Below are positions 6,085 through 15,244 of a stretch of DNA of 63,333 nt, in pieces (the stretch's first letter is position 1; every line of letters starts with the position of its first letter). The position numbers and the translations under genes are program-made. Source of the stretch: Planctomycetota bacterium (GTDB lineage: Bacteria; Planctomycetota; Planctomycetia; Gemmatales; Gemmataceae); assembly GCA_016873225.1 (NCBI GenBank), contig VGXS01000021.1, positions 1 through 63,333 on the forward strand, read 5' to 3'. The notes under the pieces were generated by a model, which was given only the letters and a program-made list of their open reading frames with translations, did no database searches and had not been told where the DNA came from.

Positions 6085-9000
6085 TCATCCCGCGGCGGGC
6101 TTGGCCCCGCCCCACGCCCCGGGTTCCCCCAGCAAGGAGGGAATCGAGCCCCGGAAGGCCTTGGTGATATCGTCGATCGTGGCCCAAATGGCCCAGGTTC
6201 CGTCGCTGCCGGCGACGCGAACGCGCGTCTCCCGGGTGGTGACTCCGACGCGGTGACAGGGCGATCCCGCCATGGCGGCCTCGAACGCGTCGGCCTTGTC
6301 GGGAGCGACCTCCACGAGAAACCGGGTGGGCGATTCCCCGAAGAGCGCCTCCGCCGTGCTCAGTCCCGTCGACGCCCGCGCCAGGTGCGAAAGGTCGCAT
6401 CCGACATGGCCGGCGAGGGCCATTTCCGCCGCGGCGACCGCCACGCCTCCCTCGGCCAGGTCGTGAACGGCCCGGCAAAGACCCTTGGCGATCGCCTTGT
6501 GAAGCCGGCAGAACAGGGCCTTGGCGGGGCCCGGATTCACCTTGGGAATCCGTCCGCCCTCCAGGCCATGCGCCGCGGCATAGGCCGACCCGGCGAACGA
6601 CCCGTCCGAGTCGCCCACCAGGTAGACATGGTGCCCTGGCGACTTGAAGTCCATGCTCACCGCGTGGCGGGCGTCGGCCAGTTGCCCCAGGGCGCTGATC
6701 AGCAGCGTGGGCGGAATCGCGATCCGCCTGTCCTTGCCCTTGTACTCATTCTTGAGGCTGTCCTTGCCGCTGATGAACGGCATCATCCAGGCCACCGCGA
6801 GGTCGTGGCAGGCCTCGGCCGACCTGACCAGCAGTCCGAGTTCCTCGGGCCGGTCGGTGTCGGCCCAGCAGAAGTTGTCGAGCAGGGCGATCCGGTCCGG
6901 GTCGGCGCCCACGGCCACGACATTCCGCACGGCCTCGTCGATGGCGCAGGCCGCCATGGCATAGGCGTCGATCCGTCCCAGGCGCGTATGAATGCCGCAT
7001 CCCACCGCGAACGCCTTCCATTTGCCGGGAACGGGCGCCACCACGGCGGCATCGGAGGGGCCGGTCTCGTGCAGGCCCACAAGCGGCTTGATGACGCTGC
7101 CTCCCTGCACCTCGTGGTCGTATTGCCTGATCACCCATTCCTTGCTGGCGATGTCGGGCATGGCCAGCAGCCTGAGCAGGGTCGCTGAAAAGTCCTCGCC
7201 GGCGGGCGGAGTGAGCGGGGTTTCAACCGGGTCGGCAAAGGTGGCCTTGCGGGTGACGGGAGGCCTGCCGTCGTGCAGGAAGGCCATGTCCAGTTCCCCG
7301 ACCCGCCTCCCGTGCCAGTTGAGGCGCAGCAGTCCTGTCGCCTCGAAGCGGCCCAGGGCGGTCGCCTCAACCCCCTCGGCGGCGCACTCGTTCCGCATGT
7401 CGTCCCAATGCCCGGGGGGAACCGCCAGGACCATCCGTTCCTGCGACTCGCTGATCCAGGCCTCGACATAGGTGAGCCCCGAGTACTTGAGCGGGGCCTT
7501 TTCCAGGTCGACGGTGGCTCCCAGGTCGGCGGCCATTTCGCCCACGGCGGAGCTGAATCCTCCGGCACCGCAATCGGTGATGGCGCGGTAAAGCCCCTTG
7601 TCGCGGCAGCGCATCACCGCCTCGAGCACCTTCTTTTCCTCGATGGCGTTGCCGATCTGCACGGCGCCTCCCGCGGTCTTCTCGGAGGTGTTCGAAAGGC
7701 CCTCGGAGGAAAAGGTCGCGCCGTGGATGCCGTCACGGCCGGTCCGCCCGCCGATCGCCACGATGAGGTCGCCGTCGCGGACCTCCTTTTTGGCCCTGTT
7801 CACGGGCAGCAGGCCGACCGTGCCGCAGAACACCAGCGGGTTGGCGAGGTAGTCGGGATGGAAGCGCACCGCGCCGTTCACGGTGGGAATGCCCATGCGG
7901 TTGCCGTAGTCGCGAACTCCCGAAACCACTCCCCTCATCACCTTGCGCGGGTGCAGCACGCCTTCGGGCAGGTCGCGCGCCGCGATGTCGAGGGGGCCGA
8001 AGCAGAAAACATCGGTGTCGCAGACGGGACGGGCGCCCAGGCCCGTTCCCAAGGCGTCGCGGATAACCCCGCCGATGCCCGTGCTGGCGCCGCCATATGG
8101 CTCGATCGCGCTTGGCCTGTTGTGGGTTTCCACCTTGAACACCAGGTGGTTCTCATCATCGAACAGGACGACGCCCGCGTTGTCCTCGAACACGCTCACG
8201 CACCAGTCGTCGGGTCCCAGTCGCCTGCGCACCTCGACGGTGCCGGCGAAAATCGTCTCCTTGAGCATGTTCTGGTAGGTCTTTCCGGGCGCCTCGATCC
8301 GGCCCTTGAGCGTCTTGTGCGAGCAGTGCTCCGACCATGTCTGGGCGATGGTTTCCAGTTCCACATCAACGGGGTCGCGCGCCAGGGCCCTGTAATGGGC
8401 CTGGATCGTCAGCATTTCCGCCCCGGAAAGCGCCAGCCCCATCCCCTTGCTGAGGACGACCAAAGCCGTCTCGTCAAGCTCGTGGATGGCGATGTCGCGG
8501 CGTGCGAAGTCGTAGGTGGATCCCAGGTGCAAATGGTCCATCCTGGGCAAGCCCGCCGCCACCTGCTCGACGGCCTCGTTGGCCAAGACGCGCCTGAACA
8601 GCAGGTTTCGCACATCCTCGGCGAGCGGCTTGCCATAGTAGCGGCGGTAGGTCCTGACCTGGTCCACCCTCAGTCCCAGTTCCCGTCCCAGCGAGGCGAC
8701 GCTCAGGGCCACGGGATCCATGACTCCCGGGCGGGGAAGCACGGTGGCCACCGGCTCGGTTTCGGCGGGTTCGTCCCAAGCGCGGATCGCGCCGATTTCC
8801 GCCACCTCATCCACCAGCACCTGCGCGGCCAGTTCCCGCGCCTGCTCGCGGTCGAGGTCGCCTTCCACGAGGTACCCCCTCGAGGCCGCCGTGATGAAAT
8901 CAGCGGGAGGTTCGGCGTGCGCCAGCAAGCGGTACTCGCCGCGAACCCTGTCGACCTCGTTTTCCGCCTGCCGGGCGCGTATCTCGATGTCCCAAAGCAT
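6085..9000 (-). CDS. purL: Phosphoribosylformylglycinamidine synthase, PurS-PurL-like fusion
   Basis: A 971-residue enzyme for step 4 of purine synthesis, making FGAM from FGAR, ATP and ammonia. The catalytic core begins with the His motif QTWSEHCSHKTLKG near residue 220, then HNRPSAIEPYGGASTGIGGVI, the metal/ATP region, and DCGAGGFSSAVGEM near 470; two AIRS-type repeats follow. About 180 residues precede the core, far more than in small PurL. Within them LPRPGVMDPVALSVA looks like the PurS signature, so a PurS-like module seems fused. There is no C-terminal glutaminase, so separate PurQ must supply ammonia; it is not in the window. Start at 9000 is supported by GGGGGAG six nt upstream. It converges with the copper monooxygenase gene. 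Confidence 0.92.
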   Translation of the reverse strand: MLWDIEIRARQAENEVDRVRGEYRLLAHAEPPADFITAASRGYLVEGDLDREQARELAAQVLVDEVAEIGAIRAWDEPAETEPVATVLPRPGVMDPVALSVASLGRELGLRVDQVRTYRRYYGKPLAEDVRNLLFRRVLANEAVEQVAAGLPRMDHLHLGSTYDFARRDIAIHELDETALVVLSKGMGLALSGAEMLTIQAHYRALARDPVDVELETIAQTWSEHCSHKTLKGRIEAPGKTYQNMLKETIFAGTVEVRRRLGPDDWCVSVFEDNAGVVLFDDENHLVFKVETHNRPSAIEPYGGASTGIGGVIRDALGTGLGARPVCDTDVFCFGPLDIAARDLPEGVLHPRKVMRGVVSGVRDYGNRMGIPTVNGAVRFHPDYLANPLVFCGTVGLLPVNRAKKEVRDGDLIVAIGGRTGRDGIHGATFSSEGLSNTSEKTAGGAVQIGNAIEEKKVLEAVMRCRDKGLYRAITDCGAGGFSSAVGEMAADLGATVDLEKAPLKYSGLTYVEAWISESQERMVLAVPPGHWDDMRNECAAEGVEATALGRFEATGLLRLNWHGRRVGELDMAFLHDGRPPVTRKATFADPVETPLTPPAGEDFSATLLRLLAMPDIASKEWVIRQYDHEVQGGSVIKPLVGLHETGPSDAAVVAPVPGKWKAFAVGCGIHTRLGRIDAYAMAACAIDEAVRNVVAVGADPDRIALLDNFCWADTDRPEELGLLVRSAEACHDLAVAWMMPFISGKDSLKNEYKGKDRRIAIPPTLLISALGQLADARHAVSMDFKSPGHHVYLVGDSDGSFAGSAYAAAHGLEGGRIPKVNPGPAKALFCRLHKAIAKGLCRAVHDLAEGGVAVAAAEMALAGHVGCDLSHLARASTGLSTAEALFGESPTRFLVEVAPDKADAFEAAMAGSPCHRVGVTTRETRVRVAGSDGTWAIWATIDDITKAFRGSIPSLLGEPGAWGGAKPAAG

Positions 9001-9095
9001 GCCAACTCCCCCAAGTCGATCCTTGGTGCTAGTGTATTGGCTTGGCCGGCGCCGACATGCCGGCAGGTTGTTCCGCGAGCCGAAGGAGATTTCCC

Positions 9096-10133
9096 GTGCC
9101 CGTACAAGCCCAGCAGGCGACCCTGGTAGAACCGTACAAGGTTGAAATCCGCCAGGTCACGCTGCCCGACCCGGCCCCCAACCAGATTCTGCTGGCCGCC
9201 GAAGCCACCGCCATCAGCGCCGGCACCGAACTGGCGGTTTACACCGGAACCCACCAGTGGCTGAAGGACCCCTCCATGCCGGACTGGAAGTTCCCGTTCC
9301 GCCCCGGTTATTCGGCCGCCGGGCGGGTTGTTGCCGTTGGCAAGGAATTTCCGGGCGGATTCCAGCCCGGTGACCGGGTGAGCTACCCCGGCAACCACGC
9401 CACGCATGAATTGCTCACCGTGGGGCATGAACGCTGCCGGGTTTGGCGCATGCCCGATTCGTTGGCTTTCGAGAAGGCGGCGGTGGCCTGCGTGGCCCGT
9501 TACGGGATGGGCGCGGCCATCCGCGCCGGGCTCACGCTGGGGCGCAGCGCCGCCGTTTTGGGCCTCGGCGTGATTGGCCAGTTCGCGCTCCGCAGCCTGC
9601 GCGCCGCGGGGTGCCATCCGGTGGTGGGAATTGACGCGGTGCCGATGCGGCGCAAGGCGGCCATGGATGCCGGCGCCGATCTGGTCATCGATCCCTCCGA
9701 TGGCAAGGCCAAGGATGCCCTCCGGCATCACCTCGGCTCGACCGGCGCGGAGATCGTGGCCGATTGCACCGGGGTTCCGGACGCCGTTCCCGTGGCCATG
9801 GGACTGGCCTGCCATGGCGGGCAGGTGATCGTGGTCGGCAGCCCCCGCGGCATCGCCAAGGATGTCAATTTCTACGACGACTTGCACCGCAGGTATATCG
9901 AGGTGTCGGGCGCGCATGGCAACATGCTGTTCGAACCGGCCCATGTCCGCCTCGCCGGCACCTGGGACATCCACAAGGCCCAGCACTGGCTCCTGGCCTC
10001 GCTGGCCAACGGAAGGCTCAACCTCGATTCGCTCATCACCCACCGCATCCGTCCTGATGGAATCGGCAAGGCCTACGAGGGATTGCTCAAGGACAAGGAC
10101 AATTACCTCGGCGTGGTGGTTTCGTGGACCTGA
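9096..10133 (+). CDS. MDR-family zinc-independent dehydrogenase
   Basis: A 345-residue medium-chain dehydrogenase/reductase. The GTG at 9096 is chosen because GAAGGAGA ends about 6 nt upstream; an ATG at 9042 is in frame but lacks an RBS. The GroES-like N-terminal half has TAISAGTELAVYTG in place of the Cys that binds catalytic zinc, and there is no structural-zinc cysteine cluster, so it belongs to the zinc-free branch related to BchC-like proteins. The Rossmann motif is VLGLGVIGQ, followed by HPVVGIDAVPMRRKAAMDAGA. The substrate cannot be told from sequence. It overlaps the downstream permease gene by 10 nt, so the two are probably translated together. Confidence 0.82.
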   Translation: MPVQAQQATLVEPYKVEIRQVTLPDPAPNQILLAAEATAISAGTELAVYTGTHQWLKDPSMPDWKFPFRPGYSAAGRVVAVGKEFPGGFQPGDRVSYPGNHATHELLTVGHERCRVWRMPDSLAFEKAAVACVARYGMGAAIRAGLTLGRSAAVLGLGVIGQFALRSLRAAGCHPVVGIDAVPMRRKAAMDAGADLVIDPSDGKAKDALRHHLGSTGAEIVADCTGVPDAVPVAMGLACHGGQVIVVGSPRGIAKDVNFYDDLHRRYIEVSGAHGNMLFEPAHVRLAGTWDIHKAQHWLLASLANGRLNLDSLITHRIRPDGIGKAYEGLLKDKDNYLGVVVSWT

Positions 10134-10912
10134 CCGCGCTGGCCTATGTCACCGCCGGGCTGGCCGGGGGAATCAACTCCCTGGCCGGCGGCGGCACGCT
10201 CCTCACCTATCCAGCGCTGTTGCCCCTCATGACGCCCACCCAGGCGAACATGACAAGCACCATCGCGCTCCTGCCCGGTTCCGTCACGGGCGCATGGGCC
10301 TACAGGCGCGAGATCGGCTCGCTGGGGCCGTGGTTCGGCCGACTCCTGCCCGCCTCCCTGGCCGGATCCTTGATCGGTTCGCTTCTGTTGGCCATGGATC
10401 CTGGAGGTTCCTTCAAGCTCGTTGTTCCGTGGCTCATCCTGTTCGCCTCGGTGTTGTTCATCGCCCAGCCTTGGCTTGGCGCCGCCAAGCCGGGCGCGGC
10501 AAGCGGCCGACCCGGAATGCGGTTGCTCCTGATCGCCTCGGCGTGCCAGTTTGCCGTGGCGGTGTACGGCGGATACTTCGGCGCCGGAATTGGCATCCTC
10601 ATGCTGGCCACCCTAGGTCTTTGGGGTGCGGGCGACCTGCATCAGGTCAATGGCCTCAAGAACCTGCTGGCCGCATGCATCAACGCCGTTTCAGTGGCGG
10701 TTTTCGCTTGGGAGGGAAGCATCGTTTGGACCCTCGTGCCGGGCATGGCGGGCGCGTCGGTCGCCGGCGCCTACCTCGCCGCCCATTTCGGCCGCAAGTT
10801 GCCCAAACCGGTGCTCCGGGGATTCATCATCTTCGTTGGCCTGGCCCAGACTTCGTATTATCTTTTGAGACAGGCGGGGATTCTGCCCGGCCTGGAATCG
10901 TCCAAACCGTGA
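10124..10912 (+). CDS. TauE/SafE-family membrane permease
   Basis: A 262-residue integral membrane protein with about eight hydrophobic segments. The N-terminal signature GGINSLAGGGTLLTYPALL is the first half-repeat of the TauE/SafE fold, and the equivalent half-repeat later reads GGYFGAGIGILMLATLGL. Family members export sulfite, sulfonates or other organic anions. Start is a GTG at 10124 inside the end of the MDR dehydrogenase gene, in another frame. A second, divergent TauE-like gene lies at 61430 in this window. The coupling to a dehydrogenase suggests an oxidised metabolite as cargo, but that is inference. Confidence 0.82.
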   Translation: MDLTALAYVTAGLAGGINSLAGGGTLLTYPALLPLMTPTQANMTSTIALLPGSVTGAWAYRREIGSLGPWFGRLLPASLAGSLIGSLLLAMDPGGSFKLVVPWLILFASVLFIAQPWLGAAKPGAASGRPGMRLLLIASACQFAVAVYGGYFGAGIGILMLATLGLWGAGDLHQVNGLKNLLAACINAVSVAVFAWEGSIVWTLVPGMAGASVAGAYLAAHFGRKLPKPVLRGFIIFVGLAQTSYYLLRQAGILPGLESSKP

Positions 10913-10932
10913 TGGAAAGGAACATCCCTGCC

Positions 10933-11736
10933 ATGCGTAACCGGCGCCATCTGCTGACCGCGGCCTTCTGTCTTCCCCTCGTGCTGGTGGTGGCATGCGC
11001 CGACACCGATGCCATCCAGATTCCGCCCGAGGCGAAAACCACGGCCTCCGGCCTGAAATACCTCGACCTGAAAGTCGGCGAAGGCGCCGAGGCCAAGAAG
11101 GGTAGCCCCATCAAGGCCCACTACACCGGAATGCTCCAGAAGAACGGCAAGAAGTTCGACAGCAGCGTCGATCGCGGCACACCGCTCGAGATCGACATCG
11201 GAGTGGGCCAGGTCATCAAGGGATGGGACGAGGGAATCGTCGGCATGAAGGTTGGCGGCAAACGCAAGCTGTTCATTCCGTATGATCTGGCGTATGGGGA
11301 AAACGGCCGCCCCCCCGCGATTCCGCGCAAGGCCGACTTGGTTTTCGAGGTGGAACTCGTGGATGTCGCATCTGAAATCGCCGTGCCTGAAGGCGCCAAG
11401 AAAACCGCGGGCGGCGTGCAATACACCGATACCAAGGAAGGCACAGGCACCGAAGCGACCGCCGGCAAGAAGGTCGAGGTGCATTACACCGGCAAACTCC
11501 AGAAGAACGGCAAGAAGTTCGACAGCAGTGTCGATCGCGGCGAAACCTTCACCTTCACTCTCGGCCAGAAGGAAGTGATCCAAGGCTGGGATGAAGGCGT
11601 CGCCGGCATGAAGGAAGGCGGCAAGCGCCTGCTGTTCATTCCCAGCAAGCTGGGTTATGGCGAGCGGGGCGCCGGTCGCAGCATTCCCCCCGGCAGCGAC
11701 CTGTATTTCGAAGTCGAACTCATCAAGGTTCGCTGA
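10933..11736 (+). CDS. Tandem FKBP-type peptidyl-prolyl isomerase lipoprotein
   Basis: About 267 residues from the ATG at 10933, preceded by AAAGGAA; the ATG at 10912 is an alternative. A lipoprotein signal ends at LVVAC, so the protein is probably anchored in the outer or inner membrane facing the periplasm, where it would speed prolyl isomerisation during folding. Two complete FKBP domains follow. Each has SGLKYLDLKVGEGAEA-like or GGVQYTDTKEGTGTEA starts, VHYTGKLQKNGKKFDSS, GQ-VI-GWDEG--GMK-GGKR, and a closing IPP or PAIP loop with DL-FEVEL. The copies share a 45-nt stretch with one mismatch (11134-11178 and 11497-11541), pointing to duplication or conversion. The gene end overlaps the convergent GT39 gene by 14 nt. 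Confidence 0.9.
   Translation: MRNRRHLLTAAFCLPLVLVVACADTDAIQIPPEAKTTASGLKYLDLKVGEGAEAKKGSPIKAHYTGMLQKNGKKFDSSVDRGTPLEIDIGVGQVIKGWDEGIVGMKVGGKRKLFIPYDLAYGENGRPPAIPRKADLVFEVELVDVASEIAVPEGAKKTAGGVQYTDTKEGTGTEATAGKKVEVHYTGKLQKNGKKFDSSVDRGETFTFTLGQKEVIQGWDEGVAGMKEGGKRLLFIPSKLGYGERGAGRSIPPGSDLYFEVELIKVR
11134..11541 (+). repeat. Near-identical direct repeat inside tandem FKBP gene
   Basis: Bases 11134-11178 and 11497-11541 are the same apart from one C/T difference at 11166/11529. They encode the LQKNGKKFDSSVDRG segment in each FKBP domain and are offset by 363 nt, or 121 codons. The rest of the two domains is much more diverged at both nucleotide and protein level. Confidence 0.85.
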
Positions 11737-13216
11737 CTTTCGGAGGAATCACCGCCAGGCCGAAGGCGATCTCCCTGGAGGATCCCAACTGCGGCAGCGA
11801 GACTCCGCGCGTCAAGATGATGCCGGGGTATCGCCGCCGCAGTTGTGTTTCAACCCGGTCGCCGGCCTTGGCCACCTCCCAGGCGAAGACTCCGCCCAAC
11901 CTCATGAAGTGCTCGTCGCTGGTCCACGGGTTGAACCGAGCCACCGGCAACGGCAGCGACGGGTTCTCACCCACGAATACCATCGGCCTGCCGGGCGCGA
12001 ACCAGGCGATGTTGTCCGCCACCCAGTGTTCTCCGGCAACGATGGGTATGCGGTCCGACCCGGTCTGTTCTTTCCAGAAATCCACCGCGGCTTCAGCAAG
12101 ATTCCTGCCCGGAAAGCGGGAACGGACTTCCTTGCCCTCACGGGACATCAATACCCCGTCGCCCAACACCATCAATCCCATCAATCCGGCGACGATGATT
12201 CCGCTCAAGGCAAGCGAGTGCCTGATCGCTCCGGGCTTGTCCCGGAACCCGCCATAGGCCAAGGCCACCAGGCCCGCGCATGTGTAGCACGGAAAACACC
12301 AAAATCCGATCACCTTTTTGCCCAGGAGCACCATCAGCAGGATGGTGGCCAGGGGGCCGATCGTTGTGATGGCGAGGTACCTGGCCAGTTCGGGCTTGGT
12401 GGCGGCGGGACGAGACCTTCCCCCCATCAACGCGAACAAGGGAATGAGTAATCCCCAGGCCATCCACGATTGCTCGGCAAGGAACCCGAGCAGTCCCATG
12501 GCGCCGGCGGCGAATCCGCCGCGGGTGCCGCCGCGCGCGGCCAAGTACTGGAGCGTGATCCAATCGTGGCCGGCCAGCCAGGCGAGGTGGGGCGAAAAGA
12601 GCAGCAGGCCGGCCAGCCAGGCCACCCATGGCTTGGGCGTGGCCAGCGCCCGCCTGCCCTCGGGAAGCGCCAAAAGGGCGAGCGCTTGCCAGGCAAGGAG
12701 CAGGGCCATGTTGTACTTGCACAGCAGGCCGAGCCCAACAATGAATCCATAAGCCATCCACATAATCCATGTGTTGCCGGACAACGCCATCCACAGCGAC
12801 CAGATCCCAAGAGCCCAGAGGCCCGTGAGCGCGGTGTTGTGGTTCAGTTCTCCTCCCATCCAGGTGAAGAAGCAGGTCGCCTCCAGCGGAAGCACGGCCA
12901 GGATGGCGCGATCGGTGCCCAGCAGTTCCCTGGCCAGCCGCCATGCGGCCCAGATGCCCGCGGCCAAAAACAGGTAGCTTGTCAGGTAAACGGCGGGCAG
13001 CCAACCGCCCGAGGCCCATGCGGCCGTTTCGGCGCACCATGCCGGCAGGGGAGGGTGCTTGTAGTATCCCCATTCCCAACGGGATCCCCAGGCCAGCATC
13101 TCGACGACATCGACGGGTGGATTCTGGTAGCGGATTGAGGCCGCCGCGGTCCAGCCAATCGTGCGCGCGATCAGCCAGGCCCAGAACGGGATGCTGCCCG
13201 TTCCCCACCGGTTCAT
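11723..13216 (-). CDS. Glycosyltransferase family 39-like membrane protein
   Basis: A 497-residue polytopic protein with 10-12 hydrophobic helices, of the GT-C/ArnT-like type that uses polyprenyl-phosphate sugars on the periplasmic face. The first loop has YQNPPVDVVEMLAWGSRWEWGYYKHPPLPAW, in which the acidic residue and the YKHPPL motif are the hallmark of PMT_2 family enzymes. The C-terminal soluble part, about 110 residues, ends at LAVIPPKVSEP. It begins 3 nt after the GT2 gene's stop, so the pair is translationally linked; GT2 could charge the lipid carrier that this protein uses. The acceptor is unknown. The last 14 nt overlap the convergent FKBP gene. Confidence 0.8.
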   Translation of the reverse strand: MNRWGTGSIPFWAWLIARTIGWTAAASIRYQNPPVDVVEMLAWGSRWEWGYYKHPPLPAWCAETAAWASGGWLPAVYLTSYLFLAAGIWAAWRLARELLGTDRAILAVLPLEATCFFTWMGGELNHNTALTGLWALGIWSLWMALSGNTWIMWMAYGFIVGLGLLCKYNMALLLAWQALALLALPEGRRALATPKPWVAWLAGLLLFSPHLAWLAGHDWITLQYLAARGGTRGGFAAGAMGLLGFLAEQSWMAWGLLIPLFALMGGRSRPAATKPELARYLAITTIGPLATILLMVLLGKKVIGFWCFPCYTCAGLVALAYGGFRDKPGAIRHSLALSGIIVAGLMGLMVLGDGVLMSREGKEVRSRFPGRNLAEAAVDFWKEQTGSDRIPIVAGEHWVADNIAWFAPGRPMVFVGENPSLPLPVARFNPWTSDEHFMRLGGVFAWEVAKAGDRVETQLRRRYPGIILTRGVSLPQLGSSREIAFGLAVIPPKVSEP

Positions 13217-13219
13217 GGC

Positions 13220-14026
13220 CTAGGCCGCCAAGGCATCGGGGGCGGCTTGCGGGCCCTCCGCCGGGATGAAGGCGGCGCCCGGGGCGAGCGTGGCCCGCCA
13301 GATGCGGGTCAAGTCGTGAAAGGCCCTGAAAAAATCGGCGGGCTTCACCTTGCTGCCCCCGACATGATCCCAGCGGCCAAGAGGCAACTCCAGCGCGATG
13401 GCTTCCGGCCTACCGGCCTTTCCCGCCCTGTTCAGTGAAATGATCCTTGCCAGGATCTCGACATCGAACAGCCATCGCGTGATGAACGGCACGCTGAAAA
13501 TCGATTTCATGGTCGCCGTGGAGCGGAACAACTTGGCTCCGCACTGGGTGTCATGGACCTGAAGCCCGAGGGTCCAGCCGATGCTCCCGGCAACCACCCG
13601 TCCCAGGCCGTGGCGCAACGGATCCCGCTGGATGCTGTTGCCCAGCAGGGAGATCCGTGATCCGATGACCATCTCGAGTTCCGGCCTGCGAACCAGCGCC
13701 TCCTCCAGCCTGGCAAGTTCATCCAGCGGCGTCGCCAGGTCGGCATCCCAAAAGCCCGCGACCGTGGCTCCCGTGGCGAATGCCTGAAGGATGCCATGTC
13801 GCACGGCCTCCGCCTTGCCACGGTTGGTGGCAAGGTTGAGGACGCTGGCGCGGGCCGGGTTCCGCGACGCCAGTTCATCGAGCAAGCTGGATGTTTCGTC
13901 GCGGCTGCCATCGTTGACAAATAGCAACCGGGGACCACGGGGTTGGGCCATGGATCGGGCGAATTCGATCACGGGCAATCGCAGGGCCTCGTTGTAGCAG
14001 GGAACAACGAGGGTGGGACGGGACAT
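13220..14026 (-). CDS. Glycosyltransferase family 2, polyprenyl-phosphate type
   Basis: A 268-residue GT-A fold enzyme. It starts with TLVVPCYNEALRLP and has VNDGSRDETSSLL (nucleotide-sugar binding), then AGFWDADLATPLDEL with the metal-binding DAD. HDTQCGAKLFR and WLFDVEILARI are characteristic of dolichyl-phosphate glucose/mannose synthase relatives. No membrane segments are evident, so it probably acts at the cytoplasmic face, transferring a sugar from a nucleotide donor to a polyprenyl phosphate. The next gene, a GT39-like protein, starts 3 nt after its TAG stop. Confidence 0.85.
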   Translation of the reverse strand: MSRPTLVVPCYNEALRLPVIEFARSMAQPRGPRLLFVNDGSRDETSSLLDELASRNPARASVLNLATNRGKAEAVRHGILQAFATGATVAGFWDADLATPLDELARLEEALVRRPELEMVIGSRISLLGNSIQRDPLRHGLGRVVAGSIGWTLGLQVHDTQCGAKLFRSTATMKSIFSVPFITRWLFDVEILARIISLNRAGKAGRPEAIALELPLGRWDHVGGSKVKPADFFRAFHDLTRIWRATLAPGAAFIPAEGPQAAPDALAA

Positions 14027-14100
14027 GGGTCACCGGTGAAGCTATGCAAGGTTTTCCCTTTATTCGGGTTTTGTGGGTGTCGGCTTGAATGGATTGGTGG

Positions 14101-15138
14101 TTACAGCGGCGCCGGCAAGTCTCGGGTGGAAAAACGGGCTCCTCCCACCAGATAACCGGCCAACCCGATAGCCACCAGGATCCAGAAACCCGGAATGGCC
14201 AGCCTTTGGGGCCCAACCCATTCGGCCAGGTCGACGAGACCGCTGCCGCCAAGCATCGCTTCCTGTGGCAGGTAATAGTAAAAGACGCATAAGGGCCGTA
14301 GGAAAATCAGCGGTTCCCATAATTGCCCCAGCAAATTGACAAGGAACATGAGCGTGACGATGAGCGTCACAATCCCCAGCACTCCCATGCGCGACCGCCC
14401 GAACGCCGAGATCGCGAAGGCCATCCCGGAAACCGACCAGCCCAAGGCCGCGACCGAGGGGGCGGCAAGGAGAAAGCGCCCCGGCTCGATTTTCAACCGT
14501 TGCGAGTCGTCCGTGGGAGCGGGAGATTGGCGGAAAAGCGATGCCGGAGACCAGTTCCACCACTTGGCCTGATCCAGTTTCAGTTGAATTTGGGGAGGCA
14601 GCGGCCTTTCCTTGAGCGGACTGATCCACCAGGCTCCGGCGCACGCGGCGGTGGTGAACGCCACGGCGATCACGCACCATGAGGCCAAGTCAAAAACAGC
14701 ATGGGAAACGGCCACCTTGGGACGCGAGACGGGCTGGCTGAGCAGCAGCTCCAGCGTTCCTCTCTCGAGTTCGCCGGCCAGGGCGGTGGCACCCCTTCCG
14801 GCCGCCCACAACGCCACAAGGACCTGGGTCAGCGGATGCACGAGGAGAATGCTGAGGATGTCCATCGCCTTGTCGAGGGTGACCCTGTCTCCCCCGATGA
14901 GGGTGCGAACCATTTTGCCCGGGCCGTCGAAGACCATGCCTTCCAGGTCGGTCAGGCCCAGTCCGCTTTGGCCCGCCAGGAGCCTGAAAAATGGCGACAA
15001 TTGCTCGAGCGACCTCTTGATGATGCTGCCCCACAGGAGGCCGAAACCCACGAGGATAAGCGTGAACACCGCCATCGCCAGCCGCCAATCCCGCCAATGA
15101 CGGCCCAGCAGCACCAAAACAGAGCCGGGTTCACGCAT
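14101..15138 (-). CDS. ABC-2 type transporter permease
   Basis: A 345-residue membrane protein with six or so hydrophobic segments and the layout of ABC-2/NosY-type permeases: an N-terminal helix (LAMAVFTLILVGFGLLWGSI), a long extracytoplasmic loop, then TALAGELERGTLELLLSQPVSR, the cytoplasmic coupling motif typical of these proteins. No ABC ATPase gene lies beside it; upstream is a divergent DUF1080 gene and downstream, 74 nt away, the GT2 gene. It therefore needs an ATPase encoded elsewhere. The substrate is unknown. A link with the neighbouring glycosyltransferases is possible but unsupported. Confidence 0.75.
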   Translation of the reverse strand: MREPGSVLVLLGRHWRDWRLAMAVFTLILVGFGLLWGSIIKRSLEQLSPFFRLLAGQSGLGLTDLEGMVFDGPGKMVRTLIGGDRVTLDKAMDILSILLVHPLTQVLVALWAAGRGATALAGELERGTLELLLSQPVSRPKVAVSHAVFDLASWCVIAVAFTTAACAGAWWISPLKERPLPPQIQLKLDQAKWWNWSPASLFRQSPAPTDDSQRLKIEPGRFLLAAPSVAALGWSVSGMAFAISAFGRSRMGVLGIVTLIVTLMFLVNLLGQLWEPLIFLRPLCVFYYYLPQEAMLGGSGLVDLAEWVGPQRLAIPGFWILVAIGLAGYLVGGARFSTRDLPAPL

Positions 15139-15244
15139 GGGCGGCGATCCTTCCCGATGAAAAGTTCACATCATTGTTCTAGGCAACTGGCGAGACTGCT
15201 TGGAATCGGTTACACCATCATTTGTTCCCCGAGGAGAAACAAAC

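Noticed and set aside
7273..9129. Long plus-strand open frame opposite purL
   Set aside because: It is the antisense of purL in a GC-rich genome; no motif or RBS, while purL is well conserved.
9862..10932. Upstream extension of the FKBP gene to about 9862
   Set aside because: This part overlaps the MDR and TauE genes in another frame and is Arg/Ser-rich noise; the lipoprotein signal fixes the start near 10933.
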